A DNA stretch of 64,000 nucleotides. It comes from an uncultured Pelagibacteraceae bacterium (GTDB lineage: Bacteria; Pseudomonadota; Alphaproteobacteria; Pelagibacterales; Pelagibacteraceae). The stretch covers positions 1-64,000 of the forward strand of contig CACNUU010000004.1 of NCBI GenBank assembly GCA_902623735.1. Reading direction: 5' to 3'. The notes below the pieces were generated by a model, which saw nothing but the letters and a program-made list of their open reading frames with translations, was not told where the DNA came from and made no database searches. The first letter of the stretch is position 1, and the number at the start of each line of letters is the position of its first letter. Below are positions 28,003 through 36,742 of this stretch, in pieces. Position numbers and translations under genes: made by a program.

Positions 28003-28715
28003 AAATATTTCCTGCAATTGATATTAAAGATCAAAAGTGTGTAAGATTAATTAAAGGAGATTTTGAAAACAAAACTGAGTATCAAATGTCTCCAATTGAT
28101 CAAGCGGGAAAATATAGAGATTATGGTTTTAAAAATTTACATATTGTTGATCTTGATGGGGCGTTGACTGGTGAAACAATAAATCTTGATATTATTCAAG
28201 CTATAGTAGGTAAATTTGATCTTAAAGTCGAAATAGGCGGTGGTATTAGAAATCTAGAAAGTATCCAAAAGTACAATGATGCTGGTGCTGATAAAGTTAT
28301 TTTAGGAAGTGCTGCAATAAAAGATAAAATCTTTTTAAAAGAGGCGTGTAAAAAATTTCCAAATAAAATTGCTTTAGGTTTAGATGCTAAAAATGGATAT
28401 TTATCTATATCAGGATGGAGGGAAAATTCAAATCAATTAACTTTAGATTATTTAAAAGAAGTTAATGATTATGGTGTTAGTAGATTGATTTATACTGATA
28501 TAGATCGAGATGGTATGAAGCAAAGCCCAAATTTTGATGAAACATTAAAAGTTGCTAAAATATCTAATTGTCCTGTCATTATATCTGGAGGAGTTTCATC
28601 AATAGATGATGTTAGAAAAGCTAAAAATCTTAAAAATATTGAGGGTATAATAGTCGGTAAAGCTATCTATGATGGTGATATTAAATTGGAAGAATTGGTA
28701 AAAGAAGATGCTTAA
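27999..28715 (+). CDS. hisA: Phosphoribosylformimino-5-aminoimidazole carboxamide ribotide isomerase
   Basis: 238 residues, a beta/alpha barrel with duplicated halves. [20 protein letters not shown] carries the N-terminal catalytic Asp, HIVDLDGAL and EIGGGIRN follow, and [10 protein letters not shown] holds the second Asp. It performs the fourth step of histidine synthesis. The start overlaps the GNAT gene by 4 bases and the stop overlaps hisF by 8. Confidence 0.97.
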   Translation: MKIFPAIDIKDQKCVRLIKGDFENKTEYQMSPIDQAGKYRDYGFKNLHIVDLDGALTGETINLDIIQAIVGKFDLKVEIGGGIRNLESIQKYNDAGADKVILGSAAIKDKIFLKEACKKFPNKIALGLDAKNGYLSISGWRENSNQLTLDYLKEVNDYGVSRLIYTDIDRDGMKQSPNFDETLKVAKISNCPVIISGGVSSIDDVRKAKNLKNIEGIIVGKAIYDGDIKLEELVKEDA

Positions 28716-29463
28716 AAATAGAATAATTCCTTGTTTAGATGTTAAGAACGGCCGTGTTGTTAAAGGTATAAACTTTGTTGATCTAAAAGATGCAGGTGAT
28801 CCTGTTGAGCAAGCTAAGATTTATAGTGAAGGCGGAGCAGATGAAATTTGTTTTTTAGATATTACTGCTTCAAATGAAAATAGAGATACTATTTATGATG
28901 TTGTAGAGAAAACTTCAAAAAAATGTTTTGTTCCTTTGACAGTTGGGGGCGGTGTCAGAAGTGTTGAGGATATTAATAAATTACTTAATTTTGGGGCTGA
29001 TAAAGTTTCAATCAACACAGCAGCAGTTGAAAATTCAAAAGTAGTTCTTGAGAGTTCAAAAAAATTTGGGTCTCAATGCATTGTAGTTGCAATTGATGCA
29101 AAAAAAAATGGAGACAAGTGGGAAGTATTTACTCACGGAGGAAGAAATAATAGTGGTATTGATGCATTAGAATACGCAAAACAAATGGAGGAAAATGGTG
29201 CTGGTGAGTTGCTGGTAACTTCAATGGATAGAGATGGAACTCAAGTTGGTTACGATATTGATTTGATGTTAAAAATTTCCTCAAAAGTAAATATTCCTGT
29301 GATTGCATCTGGAGGTGTTGGTAATTTAGATCATCTAGTTGATGGAATTAAACTGGGTAAAGCTAGTGCTGTTTTAGCTGCATCTATATTTCATTATGGA
29401 AAATATTCAGTCAAAGAAGCTAAGGAATATTTGGATTCAAAAGGGATACCTGTTAGGATTTAA
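28708..29463 (+). CDS. hisF: Imidazole glycerol phosphate synthase, cyclase subunit
   Basis: 251 residues. [19 protein letters not shown] holds the first catalytic Asp. [13 protein letters not shown] and [16 protein letters not shown] (second Asp) follow. It pairs with HisH to form IGP and AICAR. It is the paralogue of the neighbouring hisA. One untranslated base separates it from the hisE ATG. Confidence 0.97.
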   Translation: MLKNRIIPCLDVKNGRVVKGINFVDLKDAGDPVEQAKIYSEGGADEICFLDITASNENRDTIYDVVEKTSKKCFVPLTVGGGVRSVEDINKLLNFGADKVSINTAAVENSKVVLESSKKFGSQCIVVAIDAKKNGDKWEVFTHGGRNNSGIDALEYAKQMEENGAGELLVTSMDRDGTQVGYDIDLMLKISSKVNIPVIASGGVGNLDHLVDGIKLGKASAVLAASIFHYGKYSVKEAKEYLDSKGIPVRI

Positions 29464-29464
29464 T

Positions 29465-29737
29465 ATGCTAAAGATTTTAGAGGATCTAATTCTACTTGCA
29501 AAAGAAAGAAAAAAAAATCCAGTTAAAGACTCATATACTAATAGACTTTTAGAAAGTAGCACTCTAGCAAAAGAAAAAGTCTTAGAAGAGATTAATGAAT
29601 TAATTGAGGCTGTAGAAAAAGATTCAAATAAAATTCATGAAGCAGCGGATGTTTTTTATCACTTAATAATGTATCTTGAAAAAAATGAGATAGATGTTGA
29701 AGATGTGATGAAAGAACTTGAAAACAGGCGAAAATAG
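29465..29737 (+). CDS. hisE: Phosphoribosyl-ATP pyrophosphatase
   Basis: 90 residues from the ATG at 29465. A longer in-frame ATG at 29396 exists but lies inside hisF and would add 23 residues foreign to the family. The all-alpha MazG-like fold is visible: YTNRLLESSTLAKEKVLEEINELIEA and the metal-binding HEAADVFYHLIMYLE. It hydrolyses phosphoribosyl-ATP, the second step of the pathway. AGGAT at 29456-29460 can serve as ribosome binding site. It is the last his gene of the cluster; hisG, hisD, hisC and hisI are not in this window. Confidence 0.92.
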   Translation: MLKILEDLILLAKERKKNPVKDSYTNRLLESSTLAKEKVLEEINELIEAVEKDSNKIHEAADVFYHLIMYLEKNEIDVEDVMKELENRRK

Positions 29738-29879
29738 ATAAAAGTCCTCTTTTTTTGATTAAAGCTGTGTCAATTTTTAAAATTATATAAATCTAATTAA
29801 ATCTATATTTTGAAATATCTTTTTATTTAAAAATAATTGCGGAACTAAAAAGACTAAAAAATAAATTAGGAAGGCAATT
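29738..29879. other. AT-rich intergenic region after the his operon
   Basis: 142 bp without a reading frame. I see no convincing terminator hairpin after hisE, only a TCCTCTTTTTTT tract. A good Shine-Dalgarno (AGGAAGG) lies just before the next ATG. The promoter of the DUF2061 gene is presumably here, but no clean -35/-10 pair stands out. Confidence 0.5.
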
Positions 29880-30098
29880 ATGAAACACGTCGAAAAAAAA
29901 AGACATTTAGCAAAAACGATTACTTGGAGAATAATAGCTAGTTTAGATACATTCTTAATAGCATGGTTAATTACAGGAAAATTTGACTGGGCTGGAACTA
30001 TTGCTGGGATTGAGGTTTTGACCAAAATGTTTCTTTACTATTTCCATGAAAGAGCTTGGTACAGATATAGTAGATATGGTGTCTTAAAAAGGCGGTAG
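29880..30098 (+). CDS. DUF2061 small membrane protein
   Basis: 72 residues. KTITWRIIASLDTFLIAWLITG and AGIEVLTKMFLYYFHERAWYR are the two hydrophobic blocks that define DUF2061, usually with His-Glu-Arg-x-Trp at the end of helix two. Function is unknown. In some bacteria the domain is linked to sulfate assimilation genes, none of which are here. A strong ribosome binding site (TAGGAAGG) suggests active translation. Confidence 0.9.
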   Translation: MKHVEKKRHLAKTITWRIIASLDTFLIAWLITGKFDWAGTIAGIEVLTKMFLYYFHERAWYRYSRYGVLKRR

Positions 30099-30182
30099 GC
30101 TAAAAGAAAATTAGCATTCAATAAATACTTATAAAAAGAATAAGTATCTTATTGCTTGGGAGAATATATACTCCCAAAAAAA
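30099..30182 (+). promoter_or_regulatory. Two tandem hairpins in the leader of the malyl-CoA operon
   Basis: 84 bp. Hairpin one is ATACTTAT (30125-30132), 7-base loop, ATAAGTAT (30140-30147). Hairpin two is TTGGGAG (30156-30162), loop AATATATA, CTCCCAA (30171-30177). Hairpin two is followed by A residues and the ATG at 30183, only 5 bases after the stem. It is not an intrinsic terminator on this strand because no U tract follows. A regulatory RNA role is possible. It does not look like a glycine riboswitch. Confidence 0.5.
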
Positions 30183-31121
30183 ATGAGCCATAAATTTTAC
30201 AAGCCAGCAAAATCAAGATTACAAAGAAGTGAATTAGCTGTTCCTGGCTCATCTCCAAAAATGTTCGAGAAAGCACTAAATTCTGCTGCGGATTATATTT
30301 TTTTAGATTTAGAGGATGCGGTTTCTCCTAATGATAAGGTTGCAGCTAGAGCAAATGTGATTAAAGCGCTTAATGAGATGAACTGGAGAGAAAAAGGAAA
30401 AACAATTTCTGTTAGAATAAATAGTTTAGATACTCATTATATGTACAGCGATATTGTTGAAATAATTGAACAAGCCGGAGAAAACGTTGACACAATTCTT
30501 GTGCCAAAAGCAGGTACAGAAAGTGATGTATATATGGTTGATTGTTTATTGACTCAGATAGAAACACACAAAAAAATAAAAAATAAAATTGGAATTGAGT
30601 GCTTAATTGAGACTGCTCTAGGTATGTCTAATATAAGAGAAATTGCTAAATCTAGTGAAAGACTTGAGGCATTACATTTTGGAGTTGCTGATTACGCTGC
30701 AAGTTTAAGAGCAAGAACAGTTGTAATAGGTGGTCTTAATCCTGATTATCCAGGAGATCAATGGCATCACGGATTATCTGAATTAGTAATGACTTGTAGA
30801 GCATATGGTTTGAGAGCAATTGACGGACCATTTGGAGATTTTAATGATCCAGATGCTTATATAGCAGCAGCAAAAAGAGGAGCGGCAATTGGAATCGAAG
30901 GAAAGTGGGCAATTCATCCTTCACAAATCGAATTAGCCAACAAAGTTTTCTCACCACCCGAATCAGAAGTAAATAAAGCAAAAAGAATTTTAGAGGAGCT
31001 TGAAAAAGCTGCTAAAGAGGGAAAAGGTGCCGCTCAACTCGATGGAAGAATGATAGATGCAGCTTCAGCACGAATGGCCGAGAATATAGTTAATATAGAC
31101 AAATTAATTAATAAAAAATAA
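30183..31121 (+). CDS. mcl: Malyl-CoA / beta-methylmalyl-CoA lyase (HpcH/HpaI family)
   Basis: 312 residues from the ATG. A TTG nine codons upstream (30156) is possible but sits in a hairpin stem. RSELAVPGSSPKMFEKAL, YIFLDLEDAVSPNDK (metal-binding Glu/Asp) and GIECLIETALGMSNI match malyl-CoA lyases closely. GVADYAASLRAR and KWAIHPSQIELAN complete the barrel and its C-terminal lid. It splits malyl-CoA into acetyl-CoA and glyoxylate. Two malate-CoA ligase genes follow directly (2- and 3-base gaps), which supports malyl-CoA over citramalyl-CoA as the substrate. Confidence 0.85.
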   Translation: MSHKFYKPAKSRLQRSELAVPGSSPKMFEKALNSAADYIFLDLEDAVSPNDKVAARANVIKALNEMNWREKGKTISVRINSLDTHYMYSDIVEIIEQAGENVDTILVPKAGTESDVYMVDCLLTQIETHKKIKNKIGIECLIETALGMSNIREIAKSSERLEALHFGVADYAASLRARTVVIGGLNPDYPGDQWHHGLSELVMTCRAYGLRAIDGPFGDFNDPDAYIAAAKRGAAIGIEGKWAIHPSQIELANKVFSPPESEVNKAKRILEELEKAAKEGKGAAQLDGRMIDAASARMAENIVNIDKLINKK

Positions 31122-31123
31122 TT

Positions 31124-32284
31124 ATGGATATACACGAATATCAAGCAAAAGAAATCTTATCAAGTTTTGGAGTAACAATACCAAGAGGCGGAATAGTTTA
31201 TAGTCCTGAGAATGCTGAGAATAAAGCAAGAGAAATCGGTGGCTCAAAATGGGTTGTTAAAGCACAGATTCATTCAGGAGCTAGAGGAAAGGCTGGTGGA
31301 ATAATCGTTTGTAATTCTCCTTTAGAAGTTGCTCAAGCAACAGACAAACTATTAGGAAAAAAATTAGTAACAAATCAAACAGGGCCTGATGGCAAAATTG
31401 TAAATAGAATTTACATTGAGGAAGCAACAGATATTGAAAAAGAGCTATACCTTGGTTTAGTTTTCGACAGAAGTTCAGAGAGCATAATGGTGGTAGCATC
31501 CACGGAAGGAGGCATGAGTGTTGAGGAAATTGCTAAAGAAAAACCAGAGACAATTATTAGATCTAAAATAGAAGTTGCTGTTGGAATTCAAAATTTTCAA
31601 GCAAGAGAACTAGCTTTTGGATTAGGTATTGAGTCTGATTTAATTTCAAGAGCATCGGATACGATTATTGGATGTGCAAAAGCTTTTAGTGAGCTAGATG
31701 CTACTATGGTTGAGGTAAATCCCTTGGTTATTTCAAAACAAAAACAGATACTAGCATTAGACTGTAAGATGAGTTTTGATAACAATGCAATGTTTAGGAG
31801 AAGCAAAGTTTCTGAGTTAAGAGATAAAACTCAAGAGGAGGAAAAAGAGGTGTACGCATCCGATCGAGGTTTAAATTATGTTAGTCTTGAGGGTAATATT
31901 GGAAATATTATTAATGGAGCTGGTCTAGCAATGGCATCAATGGATATGATCAAGCTAGCCGGGGGTGAGCCAGCAAATTTTTTAGATGTAGGAGGTGGAG
32001 CAACTCCGGAGAAAATAGTTAAAGCTTTTAGATTAATTACAATGGACAAAAAAGTAAAAGTAATTTTGGTAAATATTTTTGCAGGAATTAATAGGTGTGA
32101 TTGGGTTGCGGAGGGAATTGTTCAAGCATTAAAAAAAATTGACGTTAAGGTTCCTTTAGTAATTCGACTAGCAGGTACAAATGTTGAAAAAGGAAATAAA
32201 ATTTTAAAAGAAAGCAAAATAAATTTTATCGAAGCAAATACATTAGAGGATGCCGCAAACAAAGCTGTTAAGGCACTTAAATAA
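31124..32284 (+). CDS. mtkA: Malate-CoA ligase beta subunit (malate thiokinase, SucC-like)
   Basis: 386 residues with ATP-grasp and CoA-ligase domains. DIHEYQAKEILSSFGV opens the subunit, KAQIHSGARGKAGG is the ATP-grasp loop, and LDVGGGATPEKI and LVNIFAGINRCDWVAEGI follow. The last block and the whole-length pattern are closer in my recollection to methylotroph MtkA than to SucC. Linkage to the lyase gene favours malate activation (malate + CoA + ATP to malyl-CoA). Succinyl-CoA synthetase beta is the alternative. Confidence 0.82.
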   Translation: MDIHEYQAKEILSSFGVTIPRGGIVYSPENAENKAREIGGSKWVVKAQIHSGARGKAGGIIVCNSPLEVAQATDKLLGKKLVTNQTGPDGKIVNRIYIEEATDIEKELYLGLVFDRSSESIMVVASTEGGMSVEEIAKEKPETIIRSKIEVAVGIQNFQARELAFGLGIESDLISRASDTIIGCAKAFSELDATMVEVNPLVISKQKQILALDCKMSFDNNAMFRRSKVSELRDKTQEEEKEVYASDRGLNYVSLEGNIGNIINGAGLAMASMDMIKLAGGEPANFLDVGGGATPEKIVKAFRLITMDKKVKVILVNIFAGINRCDWVAEGIVQALKKIDVKVPLVIRLAGTNVEKGNKILKESKINFIEANTLEDAANKAVKALK

Positions 32285-32287
32285 CAA

Positions 32288-33175
32288 ATGGCAGTAATTA
32301 TTAATAAAGATACAAAAATTATAATACAAGGCTTTACCGGGAAAATGGGAACATTTCATGCCGAAGAAATGATAAAGTATGGTTCAAATGTAGTTGGAGG
32401 AGTTACACCAGGAAAAGGCGGTATCAAACACTTGGACCGGCCTGTTTTTAATACAGTTAAAGATGCAGTAAAAGAAACTGGAGCTACAGCATCAATTTTA
32501 TTTGTTCCACCAGCATTTGCTGCTGACTCAGCAATGGAAGCAGCTGACGCAGGAATAAAAACTTGCGTAGCTATTGTAGATGGAATTCCTTCTCATGACA
32601 TGATTAGGATAAAAAGATATATGAGAAGATATTCAAGAACAGAAAAAATGACTTTAGTTGGACCAAACTGTGCGGGAATTATTAGTCCTGGAAAATCAAT
32701 GTTAGGTATAATGCCTGGACATATTTATAAAGAGGGTCGTGTTGGAATTATTAGTAGGTCAGGCACACTTGGTTATGAAGCAGCGCAACAGATGAAAAAT
32801 TTAAATATAGGTATTTCAACAAGTGTTGGAATCGGTGGAGATCCAATCAACGGAAGTTCATTTAGAGATATAATAGAAAAATTTGAAACAGATGATGAAA
32901 CAGATGCAATTCTAATGATAGGTGAAATAGGGGGCCCTCAAGAAGTTGCAGCTGGTGAATTTGCAAAAGAGAATATGAAAAAACCGGTAATTGGCTATAT
33001 TGCAGGCTTAACAGCACCAAAGGGTAGAGTTATGGGTCACGCTGGTGCAATAGTCTCAGCTTATGGAGAGAGCGCAATTGAAAAAGTTGAAATTTTAAAA
33101 GAATGTGGTGTAATTATATCTAAAAATCCGTCGGTGATGGGTGATACTGTTAAGTCAGTTTTAGAGAAAATTTAA
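32288..33175 (+). CDS. mtkB: Malate-CoA ligase alpha subunit (SucD-like)
   Basis: 295 residues. IIQGFTGKMGTFHAEEMI is the CoA-binding Rossmann loop. VGPNCAGIISPG is next. GHAGAIVSAYGES contains the His that is phosphorylated during catalysis. It pairs with the upstream beta subunit. The 3-base spacing and shared operon with mcl make an mcl-mtkA-mtkB unit. Start codon ATG at 32288 follows TAACAA. Confidence 0.83.
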   Translation: MAVIINKDTKIIIQGFTGKMGTFHAEEMIKYGSNVVGGVTPGKGGIKHLDRPVFNTVKDAVKETGATASILFVPPAFAADSAMEAADAGIKTCVAIVDGIPSHDMIRIKRYMRRYSRTEKMTLVGPNCAGIISPGKSMLGIMPGHIYKEGRVGIISRSGTLGYEAAQQMKNLNIGISTSVGIGGDPINGSSFRDIIEKFETDDETDAILMIGEIGGPQEVAAGEFAKENMKKPVIGYIAGLTAPKGRVMGHAGAIVSAYGESAIEKVEILKECGVIISKNPSVMGDTVKSVLEKI

Positions 33176-33541
33176 ATGGCCTACGATGAAAATAATATTT
33201 TTGCAAAAATATTAAAAGGAGAAATTCCTTGTAATAAAATTTATGAAGACGAATATGTTCTTTCATTTCATGACATAAATCCTCAAAAAAAAATTCATGC
33301 ATTGGTTATACCAAAGGGGAAATATATCGATTTGGATGATTTCAGCGAAAATGCCTCTAATAACGAAATTGTGGGTTTGATTAAAGGAATCCACATAGTT
33401 GCAAAGAAACTCGGCATGTCAGTAAATACTGGAAAAGGATATAGAGCTTTAGCTAATATTAATGAATATGGAGGTCAGGAAGTACCTCATCTACATTTTC
33501 ATTTATTTGGAGGTGAGAGAGTCGGTAAAATGGTAGAATGA
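33176..33541 (+). CDS. HIT-family (histidine triad) nucleotide-binding protein
   Basis: 121 residues. NIFAKILKGEIPCNKIYEDEYVLSFHDI is the HIT start and VPHLHFHLFGG is the H-x-H-x-H triad. HINT-type members hydrolyse nucleoside phosphoramidates or adenylates. It begins directly after the mtkB stop, so it may ride on the same transcript. It overlaps the next GNAT gene by 4 bases. Confidence 0.93.
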   Translation: MAYDENNIFAKILKGEIPCNKIYEDEYVLSFHDINPQKKIHALVIPKGKYIDLDDFSENASNNEIVGLIKGIHIVAKKLGMSVNTGKGYRALANINEYGGQEVPHLHFHLFGGERVGKMVE

Positions 33542-34041
33542 AAAAAAATATTGATAGAAACTACCTAGAAATTTATTCCCTTAATGAGTTAGTTGAACCA
33601 GAATGCCCTACAAAAGAATATGTAGTGAATTTGATTGATCCCCCAGATTTTCAATTAAATAAATTTTTTTACAAAACTATCGGTAAGAAACATCGATGGG
33701 TAGATAGATTAATTTGGACTGAAAAACAATGGGTAGGATATACAACAAATAAAAACGTAAAAACATACATTCTTAAAAAAGCTGACGATCTTGTGGGCTA
33801 TTTCGAACTAATTATTCATCAAGAAAATAATGAAATTGAAATTGCTTATTTTGGAATACTTGAGGAATATCATAATAAAAAATTAGGATCATTTTTACTG
33901 ACTAATGCTATAAAAAAATCGTTTATGTTTAGCCCAAAAAGAGTGTGGGTTCATACTTGTTCCTTGGATCATAAAAATGCTCTTAAGAATTATTTATCAA
34001 GAGGAATGAAAATTTTTAAAACAGAAACAATCTCAATTTAA
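33538..34041 (+). CDS. GNAT-family N-acetyltransferase
   Basis: 167 residues. Central strands VGYFELIIHQENNEIEIAYFGI and the helix EEYHNKKLGSFLLTNAIKKSF are the GNAT core with a somewhat degenerate acetyl-CoA loop. VWVHTCSLDHKNALKNYLSRGM is the motif-B region. The N-terminal segment before residue 60 is not typical and could set substrate choice. The substrate is unknown. The 3' end overlaps convergent lolA by 4 bases. Confidence 0.75.
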   Translation: MKKNIDRNYLEIYSLNELVEPECPTKEYVVNLIDPPDFQLNKFFYKTIGKKHRWVDRLIWTEKQWVGYTTNKNVKTYILKKADDLVGYFELIIHQENNEIEIAYFGILEEYHNKKLGSFLLTNAIKKSFMFSPKRVWVHTCSLDHKNALKNYLSRGMKIFKTETISI

Positions 34042-34589
34042 TCTTGCAAAGGAATTTTAAATAGATTTTTTTTTAATTTTTGATTTTTAATAACTGAAGA
34101 CAAGTATGTGATGTTTAAATTTTGATAAATATCTAAAGTTTGCCAACCGATTAAATTATAGTTTTTGTTATCAAAAAAAATATTAATTTCATTTTCGTCT
34201 TTAAAAAAAGTATAATTAATAAATTTATTATCAATAACTCTTTCTTCAGCTTTTTTAATTTCTGAGATAATAAAATTTTTATCTAAAATATAGTTTAAAA
34301 CAGTCTTTTCAATTGGATATAGATAATAACTTCCAGCATTATTTTTAATTACAAGAGATTTACCATTTGAAATTAAAATTTTTTTATTTGCGTTATTATA
34401 TTTGCAATTTATTTTTAGAGGGTATTCAATTATACACATACCCTGTTCAGTTTTTCCATTAATATTTTGTTCAAAATCAAATTTTATATTTTCAATACTT
34501 TTAAGATTTTGGATTATATTTTCTTTATTAAAAGAAAATGCTTGGTTATTAAAAAAGAAAACTAAGATTATAAAAAAAAATTTTTTCAT
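34038..34589 (-). CDS. lolA: Outer-membrane lipoprotein carrier LolA-like protein
   Basis: 183 residues, a bit short. A signal peptide (1-19, ending QAFSF) leads to the LolA fold: LKSIENIKFDFEQ, GMCIIEYPLKINCKY (the usual G.l.v.rPgk.r..Y block), ILISNGKSLVI, YPIEKTVLNYIL. LolA ferries lipoproteins across the periplasm. It is directly downstream of ftsK (one-base overlap); ftsK-lolA is a conserved proteobacterial pair, which backs this otherwise weak similarity. Confidence 0.82.
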   Translation of the reverse strand: MKKFFFIILVFFFNNQAFSFNKENIIQNLKSIENIKFDFEQNINGKTEQGMCIIEYPLKINCKYNNANKKILISNGKSLVIKNNAGSYYLYPIEKTVLNYILDKNFIISEIKKAEERVIDNKFINYTFFKDENEINIFFDNKNYNLIGWQTLDIYQNLNITYLSSVIKNQKLKKNLFKIPLQD

Positions 34590-36712
34590 TAGAGGACATC
34601 TCTTTTACCTACGTGATTGGCTTTACTTACTATACCCTCTGCTTCCATCATATCAATAATACGGGCTGCACGGTTATACCCAATCTGAAGTTTTCTTTGT
34701 AAAAAAGAAGTTGACGCTTTACCCTCCGATTTAATTATTTCAAGTGCAGTCTCATATAACTCATCTTTATCCCCATGATTTTTAGAATTTTCACTCATTT
34801 CTTTTTCATCAGCATAATTGAGTATTTCGTCAACATAATCAGGTTCTGCCTGCGATCTTAAAAAATTGTTTATTTTTTCAATTTCATTATCAGATACAAA
34901 AGGTGCATGTATTCTAACAATTTTATTTGCAGCTGACATATAAAGCATATCTCCTTTTCCTAATAATTGTTCAGCACCTTGCTCACCTAAAATTGTTCTA
35001 CTATCAATCTTCGATGTAACTTGGAATGAAATACGAGTTGGAAAGTTTGCTTTTATTGTTCCAGTTATTACATCCACACTAGGCCTTTGAGTCGCCATTA
35101 TTATATGAATTCCAGCAGCCCTTGCCATTTGAGATAATTTTTGAATATAGTTTTCGATTTCTTTACCTGCGACTAACATTAAATCAGACATTTCATCAAC
35201 AACTACCACAATATAAGGCATTGGAAGTTTGTGTTTAGCATTATATCCATCAATATTTCTCACACCCTCTTTTGTCATTAACCTGTACCTGCTTTCCATT
35301 TCTTTTACTACCCAACCTAAAACTGATGCAGCTTTTTTAGCTTCTGTAATTACTGGGCAAAGCAAGTGAGGAACACCTTCATAAGTAGAGAGTTCTAACA
35401 TTTTTGGATCTATTAAAATAAACTTACATCTTTCTGGTGAATGTCTATAAAGTAATGATAAAATAATTGTGTTAATACAAACAGATTTTCCAGATCCAGT
35501 AGTCCCAGCAATTAGCAGATGAGGCATCGAAGCTAAATCACCAATGATGGGCATACCAGAAATATTTTTTCCCAAGGCTATTGGTAATTTGATGTCTTTT
35601 TTTTTAAAATCTGAATGATTTAAAATTTCACTTAAATAAACATTTTCTCTTGATAAATTTGGTAATTCAATCCCAATAGTATTACTTCCTGGAATAATAG
35701 AGATTCTAGCAGATTCTGAACTTGTATTCCTAGCAATGTCATCTGAGAGATTTATTATTTTTGAAACTTTTACACCTGCGGCAGGCTCAAATTCATTTAG
35801 GGTTACTACTGGTCCATTGCTTATTTTTTTGACTTTTCCACTAACACCAAAATCTAATAATATTTTCTCTAAAAAATTTGGATCGATTTTCTCATTTTTA
35901 TTTAATAAACCTTTGTCACTCTTAGTAGCAACGTTTAAAAGATCAATTGATGGTAAATTAAATTTAGTCTTATTTAAATTTTGTGAAGATTCAGCTTTTA
36001 TAAATGGCAAATCTTCTTGTATTAAATTTTTAATTTCATCTTGGGGAATATATTCGTTAATAATCTCACTTCTGTTTGTATAATTCTTCTCTTTTTTCTT
36101 AAATATAAAAACATAAATTTTTTTACATGAATTTAAAAAGTTTTTAATATTAAAATTTATACTAATTAAAAAAAGAACTATAGAAGTTATTAAAAAAGAA
36201 TAATAAAAAAAATTGTTCAATGAATTGTTTATTTGGGTAGGAAAAAAATTACTAAAAAAGGTTCCAATAAAACCACCGCTTCCGTTAATATACAGTGTGA
36301 ATGTACTAGTATAAAATAAACTAAAAAAAAGTGATCCAATTATTAAATACATAACTGTAAAAAATGTGTTTTCTAAAATTAGAAAAATTTCTTTTTTTTT
36401 AAAAATATTTATTCCCGAAAAAAAGTAAGTAATTGGAATTAGATATGCAATAAATCCAACACTTTGAAAAAAAAAATCGGAGATATAGCTACCTTGAATT
36501 CCCAGTAAATTCTTAATTTTTGTATTTTCTGAAAATATAAAATTTGGGTCATCAGGAGAATAACTGATTAAAGCAATAAATAACAAAATCCCTATCAAAG
36601 AGATTATTATACCAAAAATCTCTATTAATTTTTTTATAATAAAAAATAATACTGTATTTGCTAGTTTTTTTATATCCATTTTCAATGAATCAAATTTACC
36701 ACTTTGTATCAT
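34589..36712 (-). CDS. ftsK: DNA translocase FtsK
   Basis: 707 residues, short for FtsK because the linker is brief. About four N-terminal membrane helices (residues 15-185) come first. The alpha/beta motor has GTTGSGKSV (Walker A), FILIDPKMLELS (Walker B) and ATQRPSVDVITGTIK. The C-terminal winged-helix gamma domain (ASTSFLQRKLQIGYNRAARI) reads KOPS sequences. It pumps chromosome ends to the septum and activates XerCD at dif. An in-frame ATG 33 bases downstream is an alternative start. Confidence 0.96.
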   Translation of the reverse strand: MIQSGKFDSLKMDIKKLANTVLFFIIKKLIEIFGIIISLIGILLFIALISYSPDDPNFIFSENTKIKNLLGIQGSYISDFFFQSVGFIAYLIPITYFFSGINIFKKKEIFLILENTFFTVMYLIIGSLFFSLFYTSTFTLYINGSGGFIGTFFSNFFPTQINNSLNNFFYYSFLITSIVLFLISINFNIKNFLNSCKKIYVFIFKKKEKNYTNRSEIINEYIPQDEIKNLIQEDLPFIKAESSQNLNKTKFNLPSIDLLNVATKSDKGLLNKNEKIDPNFLEKILLDFGVSGKVKKISNGPVVTLNEFEPAAGVKVSKIINLSDDIARNTSSESARISIIPGSNTIGIELPNLSRENVYLSEILNHSDFKKKDIKLPIALGKNISGMPIIGDLASMPHLLIAGTTGSGKSVCINTIILSLLYRHSPERCKFILIDPKMLELSTYEGVPHLLCPVITEAKKAASVLGWVVKEMESRYRLMTKEGVRNIDGYNAKHKLPMPYIVVVVDEMSDLMLVAGKEIENYIQKLSQMARAAGIHIIMATQRPSVDVITGTIKANFPTRISFQVTSKIDSRTILGEQGAEQLLGKGDMLYMSAANKIVRIHAPFVSDNEIEKINNFLRSQAEPDYVDEILNYADEKEMSENSKNHGDKDELYETALEIIKSEGKASTSFLQRKLQIGYNRAARIIDMMEAEGIVSKANHVGKRDVL

Positions 36713-36742
36713 CTAATTTTTATTGTTAAAATTAAAATTATT

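Noticed and set aside
30099-30182. Glycine riboswitch upstream of the malyl-CoA operon
   Set aside because: The 84-base leader is too short for it and lacks the G-rich conserved core; only two simple hairpins are seen.
30156-30182. TTG at 30156 as start of the malyl-CoA lyase
   Set aside because: It lies in the 5' arm of a perfect hairpin and adds nine residues (MGEYILPKK) not typical of the family; the ATG at 30183 is better.
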